From NCBI GenBank assembly GCA_039090855.1, contig CM077034.1:231015005-231079004 (forward strand): a stretch of 64,000 nucleotides of DNA, written 5' to 3'. Position 1 is the first letter of the stretch; every line of letters starts with the position of its first letter. The notes beneath the pieces were generated by a model. That model did no database searches. It was not told where the DNA came from and worked only from the letters and a program-made list of their open reading frames with translations. Origin of the DNA: Macrothele yani. Its lineage: Eukaryota > Arthropoda > Arachnida > Araneae > Macrothelidae. Both the position numbers and the translations under genes were made by a program. Below, one piece after another: positions 42,314-52,609 of this stretch.

Positions 42314-43744
42314 CACTAACGGAAAAAAAAATCCCAACACCAAGAAGGGGGTTGTGTTAGATAAACGACAGTTGGTAGGCGGTGAGAGTACAACTGTAAG
42401 ATGACGTCTATGCAAATTTCGCACTCAGCGCATACGTGTGTCGCTAGTAGCGCCCCTCGGAACATGCAAAGCACGTTTGCTGTAAATACCCGCTGTAACG
42501 TTCGTGAGCGTTAGTTATCGTTGAGATTCGACGAAGTTTGTTGATGTTAGTCAAGAATGCCTTTAAGAAGACGAAAAAGCCATTATCAACAGCTCACGGA
42601 GTTTGAACGAGGTCGTGTAATAGGGCTACGAGAAGGTGGGTTTGCTTTCCGCAATATTGCAGAACGACTTGGCAGGAATGTAGCCACTGTGCATGATTGT
42701 TGGCAGCGGTGGTCAAGGGAAGGTACTGCCTCAAGAAGACCGGGTTCCGGCCTGCCACGTGGCACTACTGAAAGGGAAGACCGCCGTGTACGGCGTATGG
42801 CCGTGGCGCCATCGTACCGCGTCTGCGACAGCAATTCGAGCTGCAGTTGCCACCACAGTGACACAACGAACTGTTACAAATCGGTTACTTGAAGGACAGC
42901 TCCGAGCCAGACGCCCTGTAGCGTGCATTCCACTTACTCCAAACCACTGCCGTTTGCGACGTCAGTGGTGTCAAGCTAGAGCTCATTGGAGGACGGAGTG
43001 GAGATCTGTTGTGTTTTCTGATGAAAGCCGGTTCTGCCTGGGTGCCAGTGATGGCCGTGTGTTGGTTAGAAGGAGGCCAGGTGAGCGCCTGCAACCAACC
43101 TGTCTGCGGCCGAGACACACTGGGCCTACACCCGGAGTTATGGTCTGAGGAGCAATTTCCTATGACAGCAGGAGCACTCTCGTGTGGTTATCCCACGCAC
43201 CCTGACGGCACAGTTGTACGTCGGTCTGGTGATTCAACCTGTTATGCTGCCATTCATGACCAGCATTCCAGGGGGTGTTTTCCAACAGGATAACGCTCGC
43301 CCGCATACCGCTGTTGTAACCCAACATGCTCTACAGAGTGTCGACATGTTGCCGTGGCTTGCAAGATCACCAGATCTTTCACCAATCGAGCACGTATGGG
43401 ACATCATTGGACGACAACTCCAGCGTCACCCCGAACCAGCATTAACCGTCCCTGTATTGACAGACCAAGTGCAACAGGCATGGAACTCCATCCCACAAAC
43501 TGACATCCAGCACCTGTACGACACAATGCATGAAAGTTTGCGTGCTTGCATTCAACATTCTGGCGGTTACACCGGTTATTAATGTACCAGCATTTCACAT
43601 TTAAAATGGCTCTTCTCGCGCTTACATTAAGCTGTGATCTTGAAACCTTAATCGATTAAATATGTTACCTATACAAATGTATTGCCGCCATTTCATTCCT
43701 CTACAACTATTTTTTCGTGGTGTTTGGATTTTTTTCCGTCAGTG
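42314..43744 (+). mobile_element. Tc1-like transposon, youngest-looking copy
   Basis: The left end CACTAACGGAAAAAAAAATC (42314) pairs with the right end whose complement reads CACTGACGGAAAAAAATCCA (ending 43744). TA flanks both ends (42312-42313 and 43745-43746). Size is 1,431 bp. It interrupts a Penelope-like tail. Confidence 0.94.
42557..43582 (+). pseudogene. Tc1-like transposase with one frameshift and one stop
   Basis: ATG 42557 starts MPLRRRKSHYQQLTEFERGR. The DNA-binding part follows (VIGLREGGFAFRNIAERLGR, NVATVHDCWQRWSREGTASR, RPGSGLPRGTTEREDRRVRR). A frameshift near 42810 leads to TASATAIRAAVATTVTQRTV. Then come SVVFSDESRFCLGASDGRVL (first catalytic aspartate) and RHTGPTPGVMV, followed by TGA at 43146-43148 where the family has tryptophan. 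The frame continues GAISYDSRSTLVVIPRTLTA, GGVFQQDNARPHTAVVTQHA (second aspartate) and WLARSPDLSPIEHVWDIIGR (glutamate). By my count 32 residues separate the last two. Stop follows GGYTGY at 43582. Only these two lesions are visible. Confidence 0.93.
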
Positions 43745-43746
43745 TA

Positions 43747-43922
43747 TTGTCTTAATCTATACATTGATAACATTTTTTGAATAAAGCTCATACTGAAAGT
43801 AAAATTAACTTCTCAGATGTTACACTCTATTATGAAGATGAAAAATTCCTTACAAACTGTATAAGAAACCAATGAATACGAATAAGTTATTGGATTTCAA
43901 TTCCTATCATCCATATCCCACC
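43747..43922 (+). pseudogene. Penelope-like fragment (end of RT)
   Basis: TTACACTCTATTATGAAGAT and the following bases read YEDEKFLTNCIRNQ and then NTNKLLDFNSYHP, the same segment as the minus-strand copy at about 35440-35370. It breaks off at about 43920. Confidence 0.75.
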
Positions 43923-44076
43923 GGGTGCACCATATAAAAGAGGCCCCCGTGGCCAGACGTTGTTAGGCGGGTTAAAGTTGTTTTACAAAGGAATACTCCG
44001 GAGTGGTTAGTCACAGCCAGATTAGTGTAGGTACGCGGTCATAAGTGTATGTGAAGAGAAAACAGAGGCAACGGAA

Positions 44077-44320
44077 ATGGGTTTAAGTTCGGAACAGCGG
44101 ATTTTATTGTGATATTTCAGAAATAGCTCGTACAAGTTTTTAAATGAGTTCTTTATAGAAGAATTTCCACATTGTCCAGCACCGGCAAATTCACTGGCAC
44201 AGAAGTTACTGCGGAAATTTCGTGAAACCGGCACGGTGTGCAACAGGAAAAGAAACAAAACCAAGACAATTCGTACTTAAGACAATATCAAGGGTGAGTG
44301 CACAATGCGGTTTTTGACAA
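44077..44320 (+). pseudogene. Transposase N-terminus (DDE superfamily), interrupted
   Basis: ATG 44077 reads MGLSSEQRILL, a stop, then YFRNSSYKFLNEFFIEEFPH, CPAPANSLAQKLLRKFRETG and TVCNRKRNKTKTIRT. This is the N-terminal helix-turn-helix of the transposase group whose later part has DEAWFHLSGYVN. It is cut at 44321 by the TRIM-like cluster and resumes at 46929. Confidence 0.75.
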
Positions 44321-44325
44321 AGCCC

Positions 44326-44599
44326 TGTGACGTACCTGCCAGAAGGACGCACACGACATAAAGCCATATAGCAATCAGAATACATGTCCGCGTAGCTTAA
44401 TTGGTAGAGCAACTTATTCCGGAATGAGTGGACCCGGGTTCGAATCCTGGCGCGGATAAAAATGACGGAGAAATTTACTTCGTTATAATGGCGCCCGAAC
44501 TATCCGGATGACCCGACCGTTCAAAATCTCGCGATGATGTGATGTTATTTCCACACCGCGCGATAGGAAAAATAAGAGAATCCTTTCTCCAGCACTTCG

Positions 44600-44631
<32 letters not shown>

Positions 44632-46923
44632 AAAAGAAGGGGGAGATGATGTAACGTACCAGGAGATGTGACGTACCTGCCAGAAGGACGCACACGACAT
44701 AAAGGCAGATAGCAATTAGAATCAATGTCCGCGTAGCTTAATTGGTAGACCAACTTATTCCGGAATGAGTGGACCCGGGTTCGAATCCTGGCGTGGACAG
44801 AAATGGCGGAGAAATTTACTTCGTTATAATGGCGCCCGAACTATCCGGATGACCCGACCGTTCAAAATCTCGCATCGGTGTGATGTTATTTCCACACCGC
44901 GAGATAGGAAAAATAAGAGAATCCCATCTCCGGCGCTTCGAAAAAAATAAAATAAAAAATAAGGGGGAGATGATGTAACGTACCACGAGATGTGACGTAC
45001 CTGCCAGAAAGACGCACACGACATAAAGGCAGATAGCAATTAGAATCAATGTCCGCGTAGCTTAATTGGTAGAGCAACTTATTCCGGAATGTGTGGACCC
45101 GGGTTCGAATCCTGGCGCGGATAAAAAAATAAGGGGGAGATGATGTAACGTACCACGAGATGTGACGTACCTGCCAGAAAGACGCACACGACATAAAGGC
45201 AGATAGCAATTAGAATCAATGTCCGCGTAGCTTAATTGGTAGAGCAACTTATTCCGGAATGAGTGGCCCGGGTTCGAATCCTGGCGCGGATAAAAATGAC
45301 GGAGAAATTTACTTCGTTATAATGGCGCCCGAACTATCCGGATGACCCGACCGTTCAAAATCTCGCATCGGTGTGATGTTATTTCCACACCGCGAGATAG
45401 GAAAAATAAGAGAATCCCATCTCCGGCGCTTCGAAAAATAAAAAATAAGGGGGAGATGATGTAACGTACCAGGAGATGTGACGTACCTGCCAGAAGGACG
45501 CACACGACATAAAGGCAGATAAGAATCAGAATAAAACGTCCGCGTAGCTCAATTGGTAGAGCAACTTATTCCGGAATGAGTGGACCCGGGTTCGAATCCT
45601 GGCGCGGATAAAAATGACAGAGAAATTTACTTCGTTATAATGGCGCCCGAACTATCCGGATGACCCGACCGTTCAAAATCTCGCATCGGTGTGATGTTAT
45701 TTCCACACCGCGAGATAGGAAAAATAAGAGAATCCCATCTCCGGCGCTTCGAAAAAAAAAAAATAATAAAAAATAAGGGGGAGATGATGTAACGTACCAG
45801 GAGATGTGACGTACCTGCCAGAAGGACGCACACGACATAAAGGCAGATAGCAATTAGAATCAATGTCCGCGTAGCTTAATTGGTAGAGCAACTTATTCCG
45901 GAATGAGTGGACCCGGGTTCGAATCCTGGCGCGGATAAAAATGACGGAGAAATTTACTTCGCTATAATGGCGCCCGAACTATCCGGATGACCCGACCGTT
46001 CAAAATCTCGCATCGGTGTGATGTTATTTCCACACCGCGAGATAGGAAAAATAAGAGAATCCCATCTCCGGCGCTTCGAAAATAAAAAAACAAAAAATAA
46101 GGGGGAGATGATATAACGTACCAGGAGATGTGACGTACCTGCCAGAAGGACGCACACGACATAAAGGCAGATAGCAATTAGAATCAATGTCCGCGTAGCT
46201 TAATTGGTAGAGCAACTTATTCCGGAATGAGTGGACCCGGGTTCGAATCCTGCGCGGATAAAAATGACGGAGAAATTTACTTCGTTATAATGGCGCCCGA
46301 ACTATCCGGATGACCCGACCGTTCAAAATCTCGCATCGGTGTGATGTTATTTCCACACCGCGAGATAGGAAAAATAAGAGAATCCCATCTCCGGCGCTTC
46401 GAAAAATAAAAAAACAAAAAATAAGGGGGAGATGATATAACGTACCAGGAGATGTGACGTACCTGCCAGAAGGACGCACACGACATAAAGGCAGATAGCA
46501 ATTAGAATCAATGTCCGCGTAGCTTAATTGGTAGAGCAACTTATTCCGGAATGAGTGGACCCGGGTTCGAATCCTGCGCGGATAAAAATGACGGAGAAAT
46601 TTATTTCGTTATAATGGCGCCCGAACTATCCGGATGACCCGACCGTTCAAAATCTCGCATCGGTGTGATGTTATTTCCACACCGCGAGATAGGAAAAATA
46701 AGAGAATCCCATCTCCAGCACTTCCGGAAAAAAAAAAAAATAATAAATAAGGGGGAGATGATGTGACGTACCTGCTAGAAGGACGCACACGACATAACGG
46801 CAGATAGGAATCAGAATAAAATGTCCGCGTAGCTTAATTGGTAGAGCAACTTATTCCGGAATGAGTGGACCCGGGTTCGAACCCCGGCGCGGATAAAAAG
46901 GACGGAGAAATTCACTTCGTTAT
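44326..46923 (+). mobile_element. TRIM-like cluster with nine LTRs
   Basis: Nine tRNA-like domains start at 44386, 44727, 45051, 45221, 45538, 45865, 46189, 46513 and 46823. The first LTR spans 44326-44486 (161 bp). It is followed after two bases by the primer binding site TGGCGCCCGAAC (44489-44500) and an internal region to about 44649 that ends in a purine tract (AGAAGGGGGAGATGA). All other internal regions have the same layout, except that the LTRs at 45051 and 45221 are joined by a deletion. A single target duplication AGCCC flanks the cluster (44321-44325 and 46924-46928). No run of four T occurs on the sense strand. No coding sequence is present. Confidence 0.88.
44386..44457 (+). other. 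tRNA-like domain inside the LTR (representative)
   Basis: Acceptor strands GTCCGCG and CGCGGAT pair over seven positions. The D arm is GCTT/GAGC, the T arm is CCGGG/CCTGG with loop TTCGAAT. The A box TAGCTTAATTGG and B box GGTTCGAATCC match RNA polymerase III consensus. The anticodon arm is a palindromic hairpin (ACTTATT and AATGAGT around CCGG) that leaves an 8-base loop at a 5-bp stem, so it is not a normal tRNA gene. The domain is repeated in all LTRs of the family. Confidence 0.85.
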
Positions 46924-46928
46924 AGCCC

Positions 46929-47345
46929 TCATATGTCTATTCGCTAATTATCGTCTGCAATGGGAATATCTGCCTAGTCATACCGACGCATACTTAAGGT
47001 GGATTTGCATTTTCGGCCGTAAAAGTTGTGGCGCTCCAAGAACTTGATTATGCAAAATGGATGCAATAATTGTCAGTGGTTTCAGGAGACCATTGTCAGC
47101 GATGAAATGGACCCAACGCTTTATTACATGACAGATGAAGCATGGTTTCATCCGTCCGGGTATGTCAATGTGCAAGACAGCAAGATTTGGACCGACACGA
47201 ATCCCAGACGAACAATGAAGACTCCTCTGTACGTCCAAAAGATAGGTGTTTGGTGTATTGTGCCTGTGAAGAGGATAGTCGGGCCCGTTCTTTTTCACTG
47301 ACACCATCAACTTGCAGCGCTATGTTCAGCAACTGTTCAACCCAT
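46929..47345 (+). pseudogene. Transposase middle part (continues 44077-44320)
   Basis: After the TRIM-like cluster the plus strand reads YLRWICIFGRKSCG-like sequence, then NCQWFQETIVSDEMDPTLYY, MTDEAWFHPSGYVNVQDSKI (first catalytic aspartate), WTDTNPRRTMKTPLYVQKIG and VWCIVPVKRIVGPVLFH. A shift leads to TDTINLQRYVQQLFNPFV. It ends at about 47345, where a diverged repeat begins. The DEAWFH and SGYVN motifs identify the group. Confidence 0.85.
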
Positions 47346-47548
47346 TCGTTAGTCGAGTTTTCGGGAGCCCAGATTTTGCAACAAATACTTCAGAAGCAGA
47401 AATGAACACATATGACCCCTGGTGGCTAAACCATTCTTTACCAAACGTTAGAAATTATGTGAAAAATATTTCCCATCAGGTCTTGTACGCGATACAGGAA
47501 GAATTTTTTCAAATCAGAGCTTTAGGAGCAGAAATAACGCAGAAAACG
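47346..47548 (+). repeat. Diverged tandem repeat region, first part
   Basis: Contains CCCCTGGTGGC, TTCCCATCAGG and AAATCAGAGCTTTAGGAGCA, motifs that recur at about 49110-49240 and 49565-49690. The region is split by the SINE-A array that follows. Confidence 0.7.
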
Positions 47549-47560
47549 CAATTTACCTTT

Positions 47561-48300
47561 TTTTTTTTTTTTTGATTGTAGGTTTAACGACCGCCGTGAG
47601 CAACTCAATGGGCTATAAGCAGTCGCCCGTCCCTAATTTAGGGTCACTGGTTCCAGGGAAGGGAGAGAGCCAGTGCCGTAAGACAAACACAACATCCATT
47701 GATTGATTGGAGGTTTAACGACCACCGTGAGCAACTCAATGGGCTATAAGCAGTCGCCCGTTCTAATTTAGGGTCACTGGTTCCAGGAAGGGAGAGAGCC
47801 AGTGCCGTAAGACAAACACAACATCCATTGATTGATTGGAGGTTTAACGACCACCGTGAGCAACTCAATGGGCTATAAGCAGTCGCCCGTCCCTAATTTA
47901 GGGTCACTGGTTCCAGGGAAGGGAGAGAGCCAGTGCCGTAAGACAAACACAACATCCATTGATTGATTGGAGGTTTAACGACCACCGTGAGCAACTCAAT
48001 GGGCTATAAGCAGTCGCCCGTTCTAATTTAGGGTCACTGGTTCCAGGGAAGGGAGAGAGCCAGTGCCGTAAGACAAACACAACATCCATTGATTGATTGG
48101 AGGTTTAACGACCACCGTGAGCAACTCAATGGGCTATAAGCAGTCGCCCGTCCTAATTTAGGGTCACTGGTTCCAGGGAAGGAGAGAGCCAGTGCCGTAA
48201 GACAAACACAACATCCATGCCTAATCGGGATTCGAACCCGGGCCCCTCACGGACGAATGATTAGAGGCCAGCGCCTTAGACCACTGCGCCACCGGGGCGA
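47561..48300 (-). mobile_element. SINE-A array: one head and five tandem bodies
   Basis: On the minus strand one tRNA-like head (about 48298-48220) is followed by five bodies of about 128 bp joined by CAATCAATCAATGG-type junctions, ending in a poly-A (plus-strand T-run at 47557-47573). One direct repeat, CAATTTACCTTT, flanks the whole array (47549-47560 and 48301-48312). Confidence 0.93.
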
Positions 48301-48312
48301 CAATTTACCTTT

Positions 48313-50130
48313 GTGCCCCTTAGCGGAAAGTGCATGATTTACTTGAAAATTTTGAATTTATAGGTAAAACATTTTGCATTGCAAACACTATCCAACAAAG
48401 AAGGAATTTTTCAAATCATACTCTTAGAAGTAGAGATATTGACAAAAATAAGGTATACATCTACGCCCCCTGGCGTAGAAACTATGCATTTTCCAAGAAG
48501 AACATTTTTCCTGCCGCCCCGGTGGCGCAGTGGTCTAAGCGATGGCCTCTGATCATTCGTCCGAACGGGGAGCGGGTTCGAATCCCGGTGAGGCATGGAT
48601 GTTGTGTTTGTCTTACGGCACTGGTTCTCTCCCTTCCCTGGAACCAGTGACCCTAAATTAAAGATGGGCGACTGCTTATAGCCCATTGAGTTGCTCACGG
48701 TGGTCGTTAAACCTCCAATCAATCAATGGATGTTGTGTTTGTCTAACGGCACTGGCTCTCTCCTTCCCTGGAACCAGTGACCCTAAATTAGGGACGGGCG
48801 ACTGCTTATAGCCCATTGAGTTGCTCACGGTGGTCGTTAAACCTCCAATCAATCAATGGATGTTGTGTTTGTCTAACGGCACTGGCTCTATCCCTTCCCT
48901 GGAACCAGTGACCCTAAATTAAAGATGGGCGACTGCTTATAGCCCATTGAGTTGCTCACGGTGGTCGTTAAACCTCCAATCAAAAAAAAAAAGAACATTT
49001 TCCTAAAAGGTTTGTCGACATGGGTAGTATCTGTCAACAAACGACGTTTTTTTTCAGTCTAGAATTTAGAAGCTCATATTTTGCTGCAAATACAACAGAA
49101 GCGGAAATTATGATTTACGTCCCCTGGTGGCCAAACTAATTTTTTTACAAAAATTAGAAAATATGTGCGAACGATTTCCCATCAGGGGCTGTATCCGATG
49201 CAGATTTTTGTTTTCAAATCGGAGATTTAGAAGCAGAGATATATTGGGAAACACAATTTACCCATACGCCCCCTAGCGGAAAGTCTATGAATTACTTGAA
49301 AATTTTGAAATTATAAAAAAACATGTCACACGGAAAACACTATCCAACAAAGAAGGAATTTTTCAAATCGGACTCCTAGAAGTAGAGATATTGACAAAAA
49401 TACGATATACATCTATGCCCCCTGGCGGAGAAACTGTGGAATATTTTAAGAAGAAAATATTCCGAAAAGATTTATCGATGTAAGTGGCATCAGGCCACGA
49501 AAGAATTTTCTAATCGATATTTCAGAAGTTACGATTTTATGGCAAATACATCAGAAGGAAAAATTAACACTTACGCCCCTGGTGGCCAAAATATTCTTTA
49601 CCAAAAATTTGAAATTATAAGCAAAAGATTTTCCATCAGGAGATGTATCCGTTGAAGAAAAAAATTTCAAATCGGAGTTTTAGAAGAAGAGTTATCGGAG
49701 AAAATATCATTTACTTTTACGGCCCCTAGCGGAAAATCTATGCGTAATTTGAAAAAGTTACTATATCTAAAATGCTCTTCGACATAAATGGAATCGAAAG
49801 ATGTAAATTTTTTTTCAATCGGATGTTTAGAAGCAAATATGTGGAATAAAACGTGTTTTTGTAATCGACATCATCTGCATTTACGCCATCTACCGGCGAA
49901 ATTGTGCATCGTAAAAAAAAAAAAAAAATTCATATTTCAAGCTTCCCAATGCAAAAAGAATTTTTCAAATCGGACTAATAGTTGCTGAGATATCGTGGGT
50001 ACAGACGGACGGACGGACAAACCGATAACGGAAGCACGATCTTTTTTTACAAAAGACGTGCTAATAAAACAGGACAAAACGTTTTTTGTTACATAATTTC
50101 GCTCCACCAAAGAAAAAAAAAAATATGTAC
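48313..50130 (+). repeat. Diverged tandem repeat region, main part
   Basis: Motifs such as AAGTAGAGATATTGACAAAA, TACGCCCCCTGGCGG and TTTCAAATCGGA recur several times with a long period of about 430-450 bases (compare 48415-48500 with 49370-49440, and 49085-49260 with 49535-49730). The right end holds CAGACGGACGGACGGAC at 50004-50020. I see no coding sequence. A SINE-A array is nested at 48513-48990. The nature of the parent element is unknown. Confidence 0.7.
48513..48990 (+). mobile_element. SINE-A array: one head and three tandem bodies
   Basis: A head with B box GGTTCGAATCC is followed by bodies starting at about 48597, 48726 and 48856, joined by CCAATCAATCAATGGATG, and by a terminal A-run. 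The flanks AAGAACATTTTTCCT (48498-48512) and AAGAACATTTTCCT (48991-49004) are one target duplication with a one-base difference in a T-run. Confidence 0.93.
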
Positions 50131-50179
50131 GCCGCCATGCTGTATAAGCCGCACCGGCTGCAAATTTAATTTTGAACTC

Positions 50180-51175
50180 ATATGGTAATTTCTTCATCAA
50201 TGCGACCTTTGTTTGATATCTGCTGTCCAAGGTAAATTGTTAGTATCGGTTATCTCCAGCTTTACCCCCATCAATTGACAAATCTTCATTTCTTGTAAAA
50301 GCATTGTACATCAGTTTTGTCTTCTGAAAGTTCATTTTTAATCTCACTTCTGTACTCTTGTGAGCAAGTTCCTGGATCAGACTACGCAGCTCTGAAGGGG
50401 CAGTTGCAAAAATGACCACATCATCAGAAAAACGAAGGTGGTGCCGTGGTCTAAGAAATGGCCTCTGATCATTCGTTCGAAATGAGTCCTGGTTCGAATC
50501 CCAGTGAGGCATGGATGTTGTGTTTGTCTTACGGCACTGGCTCTCTCTCTCCCTTCCCTGGAATCAGTGACCCTAAATTAGAGACGGGCAACTGCTTATA
50601 GCCCATTAAGTTGCTCACAGGGTCGTTAAACCTCCAATAAAAAAAAAAACGAAGTGAGTTAAATAATCTCCATTTCTCTTTATCCCTTTGTTTTCTCAGT
50701 TCAGCGACTGAAAGAGATTTTGCAATGTGGCATTAAAGAGTTTAGGAGATATGGTGTCACCTTGTCTCACTCCCTTTCCAATTTTTATTGATGCTGTATC
50801 CTCAAATAACCAAACCTTTGCACTTGCATTTTCATAGATGTTATTAATAATACTAATGTATGTATCTTCAATACCACAGGATTCCAGAGCCATTGTAAAT
50901 GCTGATAATTTCACGGAATCAAAGGACTTTTCATAATCGATAAAAGCCATGCACAATGGAAGTTCATATTCCCCCGTTCTTTTAATTAGCTTTCTCAGTA
51001 CATGAATATGATCTATAGTGCTGTAGCCACTCCTGAATCCAGCTTGTTCTCTCAGTTGAGCCATGTACAATGTTACCTTCAAGTGATGTGAAGGAACCAT
51101 AGTGAAGATTTTATAAACCACTGATAGGAGGCTGATGGGCCTGTAATTCTTGAGATCCTTAAATAATACCATATA
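50180..51175 (-). pseudogene. RTE-type LINE, second copy
   Basis: Closely similar to 36862-37600. Minus strand: DLKNYRPISLLSVVYKIFTM, EQAGFRSGYSTIDHIHVLRK, CMAFIDYEKSFDSVKLSAFT, IGKGVRQGDTISPKLFNATL, then LRFSDDVVIFATAPSELRS (active-site box with serine in place of alanine) and FQKTKLMYNAFTRNEDLSID. It is cut on the right by a Tc1 element and carries a nested SINE-A. Both ends are truncated. Confidence 0.9.
50438..50644 (+). mobile_element. SINE-A copy nested in the LINE
   Basis: Slightly 5'-truncated head (GTGGTGCCGTGGTCTAAG), B box TGGTTCGAATCCCAG, body and A-tail. It is flanked by AAAAACGAAG at 50428-50437 and 50645-50654. The other LINE copy has this target only once (about 37096-37105). 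Confidence 0.92.
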
Positions 51176-52383
51176 CACTGAAGAGCAATTGAATTAGAGA
51201 TACCTGTCTAGTAATGTGTAACACCACCTTTCGCCCTAATGACGGCAGCAATTCGTCTCGGCATGGACTCGACAAGACACCGGAAGCGTTTGGAAGCCAT
51301 ACTGATCCACGACCCCTGAACAAGCTCTTACAGTTCACGAAGATGTGATGGAGGGGTCAGAGCCTTGAACATCTCTCTGGATGGCATCCCAGATGTGCTC
51401 GATGGGATTGAGGTCAGGTGACCTAGCTGGCCAAGGAAGCGAGGTCACGTCGGTGGAGTGTTCATCCAACCATTCGGATACAATTCGGGATCTGCATTGT
51501 CTTTTTGCAGGATGAGGTCCCCAGCGGAATGTTGAAGACGCACAAACGCGAGCAAATGGTCGTCCAGGATAGCCCGGTAACGTTGACCTGTGAGGGACGA
51601 TGTCACACGTACCAGGGGTCCCATTTCAGTCCACGTAAACAGTCCCCAGACGAGAATGCCACCCCCACCTGCTTGAAGAGTACCCTGCTGGCAAGAAGGA
51701 TCCATCGCTCCATATGGTTTGCGCCGTACTCGCATCCTGCCATCCGCATGTACCAACGTGAATCTCGACTCATCAGTCCAGGCAACATTTCCTCACATGT
51801 CTAGGGTCCAGTGGCGATGTTCCAGCGCCCATGCTAATCTTTGCACCCTGTGATGTGCGGTCAGCAGCGGTACCTTCGTGGGAGGATGGCTTCTGTACCC
51901 CATAGCGAGGAGATGGTTCTGGATGGTGTGGCTGCTTACACGTTTGTGTGCACCAGCGTTAAATTGCCGAGTGGTTTCTTGCACTGTGTCCCGTCAATCC
52001 GCTGGTACAATGCGAGCTAGCCGACGATGACCCCGCTCATCCACACGCTGTTGTCCACGGCGGTTGGCAATTGCAGGGATGGTTTTACCGGATTCGATGT
52101 ACTCAAGGTGCACCCGTGACACAGTGGCTCGTGAAAATCCCAGTGCCTGCACGACTTCCGAGATGGAGTGACCCCTTCGTCGGGCCCCGACAATTTGCCC
52201 ACGATCAAATGCGCTAAGATCCTTCGTCTTACCCATACTGCGTCTGACTCTTGCTGATTCCCGTCGCATCACTCCTTATATTGTCGGATCGCTGCATACG
52301 TCATGTCGTTTCCGTTTACAGGGCCGCCCACAGCGCCACATTTGTATAACGCCAGCTGTCTCTAATTCAATTGCTATTCAGTG
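51176..52383 (-). mobile_element. Tc1-like transposon, copy 2, both ends present
   Basis: CACTGAAGAGCAATTGAATT (51176) pairs with the right end whose complement reads CACTGAATAGCAATTGAATT (ending 52383). TA flanks both ends (51174-51175 and 52384-52385). It is inserted in or at the edge of the LINE copy. Confidence 0.94.
51208..52236 (-). pseudogene. Tc1-like transposase (copy 2)
   Basis: ATG 52236 starts MGKTKDLSAFDRGQIVGARR, followed by GHSISEVVQALGFSRATVSR, RGQQRVDERGHRRLARIVPA, a stop at about 51994, then TVQETTRQFNAGAHKRVSSH and VAWTDESRFTLVHADGRMRV. Then QAGGGGILVWGLFTWTEMGP, QKDNADPELYPNGWMNTPPT (second catalytic region, degraded) and PRFLGQLGHLTSIPSS, and after shifts the C-terminus LVESMPRRIAAVIRAKGGVT with HY and stop at 51208-51210. 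It is the full-length relative of the copy at 30385-31290. Confidence 0.9.
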
Positions 52384-52385
52384 TA

Positions 52386-52609
52386 TACACAAGTACATAT
52401 AGTATTATTTCCATCAAAAAGATGTATTTTCTGAGAGACTGATGGCTTTTTTTGCTGTAACATACATAACCATACATGTGTAATTTCAAGCAAAGATCCC
52501 ATACAATTAAACAAAATTTATGCTGATTTATTCATATGGTGGTAAAGTGTTTGAAGGATGCATTGCATTCACCATATTTGCTTATTTCAATTACTTTTCT
52601 ACTTGACAG
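52386..52609 (+). other. Intron end upstream of SPT5 exon C
   Basis: Unique-looking intron ending in CTTTTCTACTTGACAG (acceptor AG at 52608-52609). Confidence 0.7.

Noticed and set aside
44489..44500. Primer-site sequence taken as evidence for an endogenous retrovirus
   Set aside because: No gag, pol or env sequence is present in any unit, and the elements are under 0.5 kb. Lys-tRNA priming is common in many LTR retrotransposons.
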